A stretch of DNA of 64,000 nt from Bauldia litoralis (lineage in GTDB: Bacteria; Pseudomonadota; Alphaproteobacteria; Rhizobiales; Kaistiaceae), in the NCBI GenBank assembly GCA_945882315.1, contig CAMCWB010000005.1, forward strand, positions 30,006 to 94,005, written 5' to 3'. Under the pieces are notes generated by a model that saw only the letters and a list, made by a program, of their open reading frames with translations, ran no database searches and was not told where the DNA came from. Made by a program: the position numbers and the translations under genes. The stretch's first letter is position 1; each line of letters starts with the position of its first letter. Positions 52,249 to 60,811 of this stretch are shown piece by piece.

Positions 52249-53227
52249 CTACTTCTTCAGGAGCCCCATCTTCTCGTCCATGGCGAGGTAGAGCGCCGCG
52301 GCCTTGGTGAAGAAGGCGTTGAGGTCGTCGCCGGCGATCCAGTTGTCGACCAGCGCGGCTTCATCCTTGTACTTCTTCCAGTCGTCGGTCTCGGTCGTCT
52401 TCTTGAGAAGGTCGACATAATAGGCCTTGGCGTCGTCGGAGATGCCGGGAGGCGCCACGACGATCAGGAAGCTGTCCGGCACGTCGACCGTGACGCCGAG
52501 CTCGGCGAAGGTCTTCACGTCGGGCTGTGAGACGATCTTCTGCGTGCTGGCCAAGATGCGCATCTGGCCGGCGGTCACATATTGCAGGGTCTCGGACGGA
52601 TTCTCGGCCAGGAACTGGATGTGATTGCCGAGGAGCGCGGTCACCGCCTCGCCGCCGCCCTTGAAGGGCGTGTAGGGGAGTTCGGCGCCGATCGAATCCT
52701 GGAGGACGCGGCCGACGATCGACGAGGTGCCGCCGTAAGGTCCGCCGCCCTGCACGACCTTGCCGGGGTTGGCCTTGGCATCGTCGAAGAGATCCTGAAG
52801 CGTCTGATATTTCGAGGCCGCATTGACCAGGATGACGGTCGGCGCGGTCGCCACGAAGGCGATCGGCGTGAACTTGTCCCAGGTATATTGCGAGCCGGAC
52901 ATGATCCGTCTGGTTCAGCGTGCCCGGCGTATAGGCATAGAGCACATGCTCGCTGCCCTTATTCTCCTCCGCCACGAAGCGGCGGGCATTCTCACCGAGG
53001 GCGCCGGTGACATTCTCGTTGCCGACGAGCTGCGGGACCATCTTTTGCTTGGTCCAGATCTCGGCGAGCTTGCGCAGGAACAGGTCGTTGCCGGTGCCGG
53101 GGCTCGACTGCGAGACGAGCACGATGCGCTCGCTCGGCTCGAAGGCAGCCGCCGGGCCAGCCAGCGCGAGAGCGCCGACACTGGCGCAGAGTCCAAGCAT
53201 GCAAAAAGAGCGTCGTGAGAAAATCAT
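52249..53227 (-). pseudogene. tctC: TctC/Bug-family substrate-binding protein (set 3), broken by a one-base insertion
   Basis: The first frame starts MIFSRRSFCMLGLCASVGAL (signal peptide) at 53227, after a GGGAGGACTT ribosome site, and runs through RIVLVSQSSPGTGNDLFLRK to YAYTPGTLNQT. The second frame continues IMSGSQYTWDKFTPIAF to the normal end LYLAMDEKMGLLKK at 52249. Removing one C from the CC at 52906-52907 joins them into a normal approximately 325-residue protein. It is either a recent frameshift or a sequence error. Without it, set 3 has no full-length binding protein. Confidence 0.85.
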
Positions 53228-53392
53228 CTGAAGTCCTCCCCAGGCTGGCATTTTTGCCCAGCCATTTGTTTTTCGGCCGCGATCAGGCGATCGCGGTTCA
53301 GGTGTCGGGCGCGGCCGGCATTCAGCTTGCCGGCTGGTTTGGCGTTACGTCGCCGACGATTGCCCCGAGTATGGGCAGGGGGGTACCAAAAT

Positions 53393-53428
53393 GAAAACGA
53401 TTTAAACTCGGGGGTTCGATGAGTTTTC
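53393..53428. promoter_or_regulatory. Candidate LysR operator region between tctC-3 and the regulator
   Basis: GAAAAC (53393-53398) and GTTTTC (53423-53428) are inverted around an AT-rich centre (ATTTAAACTC). The region lies between the divergent tctC-3 and LysR starts, where LysR regulators usually bind. No exact T-N11-A box is claimed. Confidence 0.3.
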
Positions 53429-53495
53429 CTGAGGACAAGAGGCCCGTCCCGTTGCAAACTGCGCTCTTGGCAGGGGTGATCGAGCAGGAATTCTC

Positions 53496-54503
53496 ATGAC
53501 CAGGCAGCTTCCGCCGCTCAATGCCGTCAAGGCCTTCGAGGCCGCCGCACGGCATCTCAATTTCAACAAGGCGGCGACGGAGTTGTGCGTCACCCAAGGC
53601 GCCATCTCCCGCCAGATCAAGATCCTCGAGGAACATCTGGGCACCGCACTGTTCCACCGCCGCCCGCGCTCGATCGAGCTGACCGATGCGGGCAGCCTTC
53701 TCCTGCCTTCGGTGCGCAGCGCCTTCGACGAGCTCGAATCGGCCTCGCGGCGCCTGCTCGGTCTCGAGCGGAGCCGCGTCCTGACGATCAGTTCCACGCC
53801 GAGCTTCGCGCTGAAATGGCTCTATCCCCGCCTCTTCCGCTTTAACCAGATCGAGCCGGACATCGAAGTGCGGACACTCAATGTCGTCCGGACGGTCGAT
53901 TTTTCGCATGAAGACCTCGACGTTGCCATTCGCGTCGGCCGGCCCGACCCGGACGGCTCCGGCGGCCTGCTCTTCAACATGACATCTACGGACGCCTTGC
54001 ATGGCATACGGGCCGCGCGGCTGATGGACGACTGTCCCGTGCCGGTCTGTTCGCCGGCCTTCTTCCACCGCCACCGGCCGTTCCGTTCCCTTGCCGGCAT
54101 CGACGAGAGCCTCCTGATCCACATGGCGTCGCGGCCCGACGCATGGGCCAACTGGTACCGCGCCGAGGGCCATCCGGCACCGGTGGTGCGCAAGCAGGTC
54201 TACGGGCATTTCTTTCTCGGCGTCGAGGCAGCCTTGCGCGGCCACGGCATCGCGCTGGTGCCGCTCGTGCACGTCCGGGAGGATATCACCGCCGGGCGCC
54301 TCGTCATGCCCTTCGCCAGGAAGCCGGAAAGTGCCGAGGCGTATTATCTCCTCTGCCGGGCGCGGCAATGGACCTCGCCGAAGATCGTCGCTTTCCGGCA
54401 ATGGATCACGGCCGAGGCCGACCAATGGAATGCCGAGGCCGCGCTGGAGGGCGGCCGCGCATCGGACGAGCATGCGCTGCAGATTGCAGCGGCGGCGGGC
54501 TGA
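53496..54503 (+). CDS. LysR-family regulator, GcvA-like
   Basis: The 335-residue protein has an N-terminal winged helix (residues about 1-65, LPPLNAVKAFEAAARHLNFN and VTQGAISRQIKILEEHLG) and a GcvA-type effector-binding domain (about 90-300, ISSTPSFALKWLYPRLFRF). It is divergent from the TTT/cupin/LVIVD cluster and is the obvious regulator of it. The effector is unknown and could be the transported compound. The ATG follows a GAGCAGGAA stretch. Confidence 0.88.
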   Translation: MTRQLPPLNAVKAFEAAARHLNFNKAATELCVTQGAISRQIKILEEHLGTALFHRRPRSIELTDAGSLLLPSVRSAFDELESASRRLLGLERSRVLTISSTPSFALKWLYPRLFRFNQIEPDIEVRTLNVVRTVDFSHEDLDVAIRVGRPDPDGSGGLLFNMTSTDALHGIRAARLMDDCPVPVCSPAFFHRHRPFRSLAGIDESLLIHMASRPDAWANWYRAEGHPAPVVRKQVYGHFFLGVEAALRGHGIALVPLVHVREDITAGRLVMPFARKPESAEAYYLLCRARQWTSPKIVAFRQWITAEADQWNAEAALEGGRASDEHALQIAAAAG

Positions 54504-54609
54504 GCCGCGGGCTGGCCGCGGCGGCCAATTGCGCAGGCCTCAGGCTTAGCCGTGCCGGCTTCGATCCTGAACAGCCTGGCGGCGCGATGCAGCCGGTTAC
54601 CGGCCTCGC

Positions 54610-54978
54610 CTATGGCATCGTTTTTTCCGCGTCGATCTCCTGCTGCCGCATCGGCATGGAGTCGATCAGCGCGAAGAGCGGCGCCATGGCGACGGGTGTC
54701 TGCGATGTCAGCTTGATCCCGCCATCCTTGCCGACCAGGACGACGCGAAAATCGCCGTTGCTCACATCGGCAAAGGCGCGGAGGTCCGCAGCAATCTCTT
54801 GACAGGCGGGACCGGTAAGGGTCGCGACCCGATCACCGATGATTTCGACGACCACCATGTCGCGCTCTACGATGCCGGTCCTGCCGGCGTCGAGATTCTG
54901 CCGCTGCATCGCCAGCTCGCCGCTTTCGTCCGGTGAGAAGACCAGCAGCGGCCGCGCTTTCCAAAGATATTGCTTCAT
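54610..54978 (-). CDS. DUF4174-family small protein
   Basis: The 122-residue protein starts MKQYLWKARPLLVFSPDE, continues ERDMVVVEIIGD and contains RVVLVGKDGGIKL, the pattern of DUF4174, a thioredoxin-fold-like family without the active Cys pair. Its role is not known. The ATG lies six bases after the L,D-transpeptidase stop, so the two are probably co-expressed. Confidence 0.8.
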   Translation of the reverse strand: MKQYLWKARPLLVFSPDESGELAMQRQNLDAGRTGIVERDMVVVEIIGDRVATLTGPACQEIAADLRAFADVSNGDFRVVLVGKDGGIKLTSQTPVAMAPLFALIDSMPMRQQEIDAEKTMP

Positions 54979-54984
54979 GGCGTT

Positions 54985-56235
54985 CTACCGGAATTCGACC
55001 GGGACGCCCTTCTCGACGAGTGCGGCGAGTTCCTCGACATCCCAATTGGTCAGGCGGATACAGCCATGCGAGCGGGTTTTGTCGATCCTGGAAGGTTCCG
55101 GCGTCCCATGGATGCCGTAAGTCGGCTCGGTCAGGTCGATCCAGGTCGTGCCGATCGGATTGTTCGGGCCGGGAGGCAGCTTCAGCTTGCCGGTATTGTC
55201 GCCCTGCTTAAAGTTGAGCTTCGGGTTGTAATAATAAGCGGCTTTGCGGGCGATGCCGTTGACCGCATGCGTGCCCGACGGTGACGGCAGGTCGTCGCTG
55301 CCGATGGTCGCGGGATAGGCGACGACCAGCTTGCCCTCGGCGTCGTAGCCACGAATCTGAGCATTCTCCTTGTCGGCGATGATCGACGCGACCGGCGTCT
55401 TGACTACGAAGCCACTGGCGCCGGCGACGACGATGCGGGTGCCGGCCACATTGAAGTCGACACCGGGATTGAGCTTCGCCAGCAGGTCGACATCCATGTG
55501 GAAGCGCTCGCCGAACATCTCGACAGGTCCCGAATAGGAAAGCGCGTCAAGCTTCGCCATCTCGCTGTAGTCGCTCGGCATCGACGGCACGAACGGGCCA
55601 TCGACATCGTCCGGGCTGATCTCATATTCGACGAGAACCGGCGTATCGCGCGGCAGGCGTTGCCAGATCTCGGCGTCGAGTATGCCGTCGACCGGCAGGC
55701 CGATCAGGGTCTCGACGCCGGCCAGTGCCTTCGCGACATTGCGGCCATTCATGCCGTCGATGATGCCCGGCGACATGCCGGCCTGGTCGAGGAGGATCTG
55801 CAGCTTCAAGGTCAGCACGCTGAAGCCGTCGGGCAGCGGACCGCCCGTATATTCGACGGCGATGACGTCGGCGGGATTGACACTGACGATCTCGGACAGC
55901 GGTGGTGCTTCAACCGCTCCGGCGGTCGGCGGCGCGCCGCTCGGGGGAGGCGCAAGCGTCGGCGGAGCCACCGGTTGGGCGGTGGGCGGCGGCAGTGTCG
56001 GGGGCACCTCCGCAGGCGGCAGTGCCTGCGTCGGAGGCAGAACCTCCCCGGCCGGCGGTATCGCACCCGGTGGCGTCATAGGCGCCGGCATGACCGGCGG
56101 CTGGGCAGCGAGAAGCTCGTCGATCGTATCGCCGACCGGCTCGGGCGGTACCGGCGCTGCCGCCTGGCCGAGCGCTGCCGCTGGCAAAAAGAGACAAGAA
56201 ACGAGGAGGAGTGAACGGAGGGGGTGATTCAACAT
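54985..56235 (-). CDS. L,D-transpeptidase (YkuD family) with a peptidoglycan-binding domain
   Basis: The 416-residue protein has a signal peptide (about 1-24), a Pro-rich linker (about 25-110), a peptidoglycan-binding-like domain (about 130-185, LLDQAGMSPGIIDGMNGRNV) and a YkuD catalytic domain at the C-terminus. The catalytic motif is HGTPEPSRIDKTRSHGCIRL, with the active Cys in SHGCIRL. It would make 3-3 cross-links or attach proteins in the cell wall. It starts with ATG 56235. Confidence 0.9.
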   Translation of the reverse strand: MLNHPLRSLLLVSCLFLPAAALGQAAAPVPPEPVGDTIDELLAAQPPVMPAPMTPPGAIPPAGEVLPPTQALPPAEVPPTLPPPTAQPVAPPTLAPPPSGAPPTAGAVEAPPLSEIVSVNPADVIAVEYTGGPLPDGFSVLTLKLQILLDQAGMSPGIIDGMNGRNVAKALAGVETLIGLPVDGILDAEIWQRLPRDTPVLVEYEISPDDVDGPFVPSMPSDYSEMAKLDALSYSGPVEMFGERFHMDVDLLAKLNPGVDFNVAGTRIVVAGASGFVVKTPVASIIADKENAQIRGYDAEGKLVVAYPATIGSDDLPSPSGTHAVNGIARKAAYYYNPKLNFKQGDNTGKLKLPPGPNNPIGTTWIDLTEPTYGIHGTPEPSRIDKTRSHGCIRLTNWDVEELAALVEKGVPVEFR

Positions 56236-56316
56236 CCCGCTCTAACGCGCTGACCTTCAAAAGAGTTCACGGCTTATTCGCGTCGACAGTGTCGCGGGGC
56301 TCCGCGCAGGCTTGCG

Positions 56317-56745
56317 TCAGCGAAGATAGCCCCAGCCGGCCCAGGCCAGCAGGAACAAGATCAGGCCGATGGCCATGGCATAAACGAAGACGTCGACCGA
56401 GAAGCCGGAGCGTTCCTTTTCTACCGGCTCATGCCGTTCAGCCGCGGCCGGACCTGGTGTTAAAACGCGGTCGCTCGCGTCGACCGGCACGATCGACGGT
56501 GCTTCGGCAGCGGGCAAAACCACGGGCTGTAGGCCGAGAATTGTCGCCGTTCCCCGGTTCGGCAGAAGGAGTTCGGGATCGAGATCGATCGAAATGCCGT
56601 GCTCTTCGAGAAGGATGACCAGGCCGGCGAGATCCTCGGTGGTCATCGAGTCGATCGGCATCTCCTGCTTGATATCGTCGATATCGAGGCTGCCCTTGCG
56701 GCGGCCGAGTTCCACAAGGCGATCGAACTCGTTATCGGGAATCAT
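56317..56745 (-). CDS. Tail-anchored protein with a sigma-70 region 1.1-like domain
   Basis: The 142-residue protein has an N-terminal domain (about 5-58) that resembles sigma factor region 1.1: FDRLVELGRRKGSLDIDDIK, then EMPIDSMTTEDLAGLVILLE and EHGISIDLD. In RpoD this acidic helical domain blocks the DNA channel. Then comes a Pro/Ala/Val linker and one C-terminal membrane helix (about 118-138, VYAMAIGLILFLLAWAGW). The helix at the extreme end suggests a tail anchor with the sigma-1.1-like domain in the cytoplasm. No region 2-4 follows, so it is not a sigma factor. A GAGGATTGCC site precedes the ATG. Confidence 0.75.
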   Translation of the reverse strand: MIPDNEFDRLVELGRRKGSLDIDDIKQEMPIDSMTTEDLAGLVILLEEHGISIDLDPELLLPNRGTATILGLQPVVLPAAEAPSIVPVDASDRVLTPGPAAAERHEPVEKERSGFSVDVFVYAMAIGLILFLLAWAGWGYLR

Positions 56746-56797
56746 CCGGCAATCCTCGCGCGCCGCCGAGGCCAGAGACCTTAGCCGCCGCGGCGCG

Positions 56798-56998
56798 TCA
56801 ACGGAATGGCTTAAGCGTTTGAACTGCCGGGCGAAACGGCATGACCTCCGGTTTGGTGCCGGCTGCCCACGTCCGCTCCTGGCGGGCGAGGATGGCGCTG
56901 GCGCGTGCGATCAGCTCGCGGCGCGGCACATCGGGACTACCCTCGGCCAGCCAAAGCCGATGGGCGAGCTCTCTCAGCCGATCGGTATCGTCAACCAT
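56798..56998 (-). CDS. Small DUF2934-like protein
   Basis: The 66-residue protein starts MVDDTDRLRELAHRLWLAEG at ATG 56998, preceded by GGGAGGAGG eight bases away. The RIRELAYxLWxxxGxP pattern of DUF2934 is partly matched here. A longer frame adds 27 basic residues with no ribosome site. Function unknown. It lies 52 bases upstream of the sigma-1.1-like gene on the same strand. Confidence 0.55.
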   Translation of the reverse strand: MVDDTDRLRELAHRLWLAEGSPDVPRRELIARASAILARQERTWAAGTKPEVMPFRPAVQTLKPFR

Positions 56999-57147
56999 CG
57001 CGGCAACCTCCTCCCGGCGCACGGCGACCTCGCTTCTGCGGGGTCTTATTGTTCCGAAGAAAAGCAAGCTTCGTTCCAACCGAACGCCAGCTTGTTTCCT
57101 GTAAACGCCGACCGGATATTTCGGTTCCTACGGGTGAGGACGGTGCG

Positions 57148-58755
57148 TCACTTTTGACCGTCCTCTTGCACGAAGGCCGCGCCCTTCTCGCCGATCATGA
57201 TGGTCGGCGAATTGGTGTTTCCCGAGGTGATCCGCGGCATGGCGGAGGCATCGACGACACGAAGCCCGTCGATTCCGCGGACCCGCAGGCGTTCATCGAG
57301 AACCGCCAGCCGGTCGCCGTCCGGCCCCATGCGCGCCGTTCCGACCGGATGAAAGATAGTCGTGCCGATCTCGCCGGCGGCCCGGAGCAGATCCTCGTCC
57401 GAGGTGAGATGCGGGCCCGGCCGGTATTCCTCCGGCCGGAACCGCGCCAGCGGCTTTTGTCCGACGATCCGCCTTGTGAGGCGCAGCGCATCGGCCGCGA
57501 CGCGCTGGTCCTCCTCGGTCGACAGGTAGTTCGGCCGGATTGCGGGCGTCTCGGAGGCCTCGCCGCTCCGGATATGGATATTGCCGCGGCTGGTCGGGCG
57601 AAGGTTGCAGACGCTTGCCGTGAAAGCGGCGAAGGGATGCAGCCCGTCGCCCCAGCGGTCGAGCGACAGCGGCTGGAAATGATACTGGAGATTGGCCGTC
57701 TCGTAGTCTTCCGAGGATTTCGCGAAGGCGCCGAGCTGTGACGGCGCCATGGTCAGCGGCCCCTTGCGGAAGAGGGCATAGCTCAAGCCGACGCCCATCC
57801 GCCGCAGCAGGTTGGCGTAATCGGTGTTGAGCGTGCGCACGCCCGAGACCTTGAAGACCGATCGCAATTGCAGGTGATCCTGCAGATTCTCGCCGACGCC
57901 TGGGGAATGATGCACGACCGGGATGCCAAGCCCCTGCAACCGCTCGCCGTCGCCGATGCCGGACAGCTCGAGAATTTTGGGCGAGGCGACGGCGCCGGCG
58001 GAGAGCAGTATTTCTCCGCCGCAGCGCACGATGGCGCGGTTGCCGTTCTGGACATATTCGACGCCGACGGCGCGCCTGCCTTCGAAGACGATCCTTTCGA
58101 CCTGGACGCCGGTCTCGAGCCGCAGATTGGGCCGGCCGAGCACCGGCTTCAGGAAGCCGCGCGCCGCGCTCCAGCGCAAGCCCCTCCTCTGGTTGACCTG
58201 GAAATAGGCGGTGCCGTCATTGCGGCCGGTGTTGAAATCGGTAATCCGCGCGATGCCGGCGGCCTCGGCTGCATTGCGCACGGCATCGAGGATGTCCCAG
58301 CGGATGCGCGGATGCTCGACCCGCCACTCGCCGCCTTGCCCGTGAAATTCGCCGGCGCCGTCGGCATGGTCCTCATGCTTGAGAAAATAGGGGAGGACAT
58401 CGTCCCACGCCCAGCCGCGAAGGCCGAGCTGGCGCCAGCCGTCATAGTCGGCGGCCTGTCCGCGCATATAGATCATGCCGTTGATGGCCGACGACCCGCC
58501 GACCACCTTGCCGCGCGGATAGGCAAGGCTGCGGCCGTTCAAGGCGGTCTCGGCCTCGGTCTGAAACATCCAGTCGGCCCGGGGATTGCCGATCGCGAAG
58601 AGATAGCCGGCAGGGATGTGGAACCAGATCCAGTTGTCGCGGCCACCCGCCTCCAGCACGAGAACCTTGCGATGCGGATCGGCCGAGAGGCGATTGGCAA
58701 GCACGCATCCGGCCGAGCCGGCGCCGACGACGATATAGTCATAGTCCTCGGTCAT
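57148..58755 (-). CDS. GMC-family oxidoreductase (choline dehydrogenase-like)
   Basis: The 535-residue flavoenzyme has the FAD-binding DYIVVGAGSAGCVLANRL (residues 5-22), the VGGSSAINGMIYMRG signature, AGAVASPKILELSGIGD and the C-terminal HPVGTARMGPDGDRLAVLD with SGNTNSPTIMIGEKGA. Such enzymes oxidise alcohols such as choline. The ATG at 58755 follows the family start MTEDYDYIVVG; upstream in-frame codons are not conserved. It diverges from the kinase/lyase operon, and its product could make or remove an amino alcohol. Confidence 0.9.
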   Translation of the reverse strand: MTEDYDYIVVGAGSAGCVLANRLSADPHRKVLVLEAGGRDNWIWFHIPAGYLFAIGNPRADWMFQTEAETALNGRSLAYPRGKVVGGSSAINGMIYMRGQAADYDGWRQLGLRGWAWDDVLPYFLKHEDHADGAGEFHGQGGEWRVEHPRIRWDILDAVRNAAEAAGIARITDFNTGRNDGTAYFQVNQRRGLRWSAARGFLKPVLGRPNLRLETGVQVERIVFEGRRAVGVEYVQNGNRAIVRCGGEILLSAGAVASPKILELSGIGDGERLQGLGIPVVHHSPGVGENLQDHLQLRSVFKVSGVRTLNTDYANLLRRMGVGLSYALFRKGPLTMAPSQLGAFAKSSEDYETANLQYHFQPLSLDRWGDGLHPFAAFTASVCNLRPTSRGNIHIRSGEASETPAIRPNYLSTEEDQRVAADALRLTRRIVGQKPLARFRPEEYRPGPHLTSDEDLLRAAGEIGTTIFHPVGTARMGPDGDRLAVLDERLRVRGIDGLRVVDASAMPRITSGNTNSPTIMIGEKGAAFVQEDGQK

Positions 58756-58882
58756 GCGGGGCGATCTCTGCGGGGCGAAGCGGCGGCGGACGCCCGCGAT
58801 GGTAGCGTCTGAGGCGCCGCAATCCAATCAAGCCAAGGCCCGACTCTTGCAAAGCATTCCGTCGCTTTGACGGAGACATTTC

Positions 58883-59773
58883 ATGTGGCGCGAGATACCG
58901 GCCGATGATCGCATCGAAATCGCCATCGGCGGACACAAGGTCGTCGCCTATTCCTTCGGCAAATCCGACGAGGTCGTCTTCTGCCTGAACGGCGGGCCGG
59001 GGCTGCCCTGCGATTACCTGCGCGACTCGCATTCCTGTCTCGTCGACCAAGGGTACCGGGTCGTCGCCTTCGACCAGCTCGGCACCGGCGCCTCCGACCG
59101 GCCGACCGATCCAGCGCTGTGGACGATCAGCCGCTATGTCGAGGAGACCGAGACCGTGCGGAAGGCGCTTGGCCTTGGAAGGGTGCATCTCCTCGGCCAT
59201 TCCTGGGGCGGATGGCTCGCCATCGACTATGCCCTCGCCTATCCGGAAGCGCTGAAGACGCTGGTCCTCGAGGACACCGCCGCCGACCTGCCGCATCTGG
59301 CGGCGGAACTCGGCCGCCTGCGGTCGGCGCTCGGGCCGGAGACGGTGGCGATGATGATCGCCCATGAGGCGGACGGCACGCTCGACCATCCCGAATATCA
59401 GGCGGCGATCACCCTCCTGAACTACCGCCATGTCTGCCGGCTCAAGAAATGGCCGGCGCCGCTCGACCGCTCGCTGAACGACTGGAACATGGGCCCTTAC
59501 GGCACGATGCAGGGGCCGAACGAGTTCCTCTATGTCGGCAACCTCAAGGACTGGGACCGCACGGGCGACCTTCACCGGATCACGGTGCCGGTGCTGATCA
59601 CCACCGGCCTCCATGACGAGATCACGCCGGCCTGCGCCGCGCAGATGAAGCGCGGCATGCCCCAGGCGGAACTGCATGTCTTCCCGAATTCGAGCCACAT
59701 GCCTTTCTATGAGGAGCCGCACATCTACTATCCGCTATTGCGGGATTTCCTCGAACGGCACAGGCTGGCCTAG
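58883..59773 (+). CDS. Proline iminopeptidase-family alpha/beta hydrolase
   Basis: The 296-residue hydrolase has LNGGPGLPCDYLRD near the oxyanion hole, the nucleophile S107 (LGHSWGGWLA), a likely Asp in GLHDEITP and a His in SSHMPFYEEP. The family includes proline iminopeptidases and related amidases. It lies 41 bases before the APH-kinase gene and may release its substrate from a peptide or amide. Confidence 0.85.
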   Translation: MWREIPADDRIEIAIGGHKVVAYSFGKSDEVVFCLNGGPGLPCDYLRDSHSCLVDQGYRVVAFDQLGTGASDRPTDPALWTISRYVEETETVRKALGLGRVHLLGHSWGGWLAIDYALAYPEALKTLVLEDTAADLPHLAAELGRLRSALGPETVAMMIAHEADGTLDHPEYQAAITLLNYRHVCRLKKWPAPLDRSLNDWNMGPYGTMQGPNEFLYVGNLKDWDRTGDLHRITVPVLITTGLHDEITPACAAQMKRGMPQAELHVFPNSSHMPFYEEPHIYYPLLRDFLERHRLA

Positions 59774-59814
59774 CCGCTCCTCGCAAATCGCATCAGGAAA
59801 CCGACGGACTGCCG

Positions 59815-60804
59815 ATGCTCTATCAGGACGCCTTCTTGCAGAGACTGGAAGCCGGGCTGCGCGACAACCTCCCGAAATGGGGGCTGCCCGCCACGGCACC
59901 GCTTCGCCTGCTGACGATCTCGGAGAACGCCACCTATCTCGCCGAGGACGCGGCGGGTGGGCGCCGCATCGTCTTCCGCGTCCACCGGCCGGACTATCAC
60001 AGCAAAGCCGAAATCCTCTCCGAACTCGCCTGGGTGAAGGCGCTGCTTGAAGCAGGCGTGGTCGAGACGCCGCGCGGCATTCCCGCGACGAATGGCGATC
60101 TGCTCTGCGCCTTCCCCGATGCCGGGACTCAGCGCTATGTGGTCGCCTTCGAGTTCATGTCGGGGAAGGAACCCGACGCCTCCGACGATCTCGTCAAATG
60201 GTACCGCAAGCTCGGCGGCATCAATGCCCGCCTGCATCGGCACAGTCGAGGCTGGCGGGCACCGGCCGGCTTCGCACGCAAGCTCTGGGACTTCGACACG
60301 ATCATCGGTGCTGCGTCGCATTGGGGCGACTGGCGCGACGGACTCGGCCTGAAAGTCGACGGCGCCGCGATCCTCGAACGGACGGCGGCCCTGCTGCGCA
60401 GGCAGACCGATGAGCTCGGCAAGGAACCGGATCAGTTCGGCCTCATTCATTGCGACATGCGCCTCGCCAATCTACTCGTCGACGGCGAGCGTCTGGCGGT
60501 GATCGACTTCGACGATTGCGGCCTCTCCTGGTTCGGCTACGATTTCGCCGCGTCGGTCAGCTTCCTGGAGCATGAGGCGTATATCGGAGAGCTGATGGAC
60601 GCCTGGGCGGAGGGCTATCGAACGGTCGAGCCGCTGGCGGCGGAGCAGGCCGCGGCACTGCCGATCTTCGTCATGCTGCGGCGGATGCAGCTCACCGCCT
60701 GGATCGCCTCGCATTCGGAGACGCCGACGGCGCAGTCGATGGGCGAGCCCTACACTGACGGCACCATCGCGCTGGCCGAGCGCCATCTCGGCCAATATAT
60801 TTGA
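59815..60804 (+). CDS. APH-family phosphotransferase (small-molecule kinase)
   Basis: The 329-residue kinase-fold protein has the catalytic loop IHCDMRLANLL (D214, N219) and metal-binding DFD (D231-D233, VIDFDDCG). A Lys/Arg-containing P-loop region is near residues 40-56. APH kinases phosphorylate hydroxyl groups of antibiotics, choline, ethanolamine or hydroxylysine. It is followed eight bases later by a phospho-lyase-like gene, which favours an amino alcohol or hydroxylysine substrate. Confidence 0.85.
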   Translation: MLYQDAFLQRLEAGLRDNLPKWGLPATAPLRLLTISENATYLAEDAAGGRRIVFRVHRPDYHSKAEILSELAWVKALLEAGVVETPRGIPATNGDLLCAFPDAGTQRYVVAFEFMSGKEPDASDDLVKWYRKLGGINARLHRHSRGWRAPAGFARKLWDFDTIIGAASHWGDWRDGLGLKVDGAAILERTAALLRRQTDELGKEPDQFGLIHCDMRLANLLVDGERLAVIDFDDCGLSWFGYDFAASVSFLEHEAYIGELMDAWAEGYRTVEPLAAEQAAALPIFVMLRRMQLTAWIASHSETPTAQSMGEPYTDGTIALAERHLGQYI

Positions 60805-60811
60805 GGGGCTC

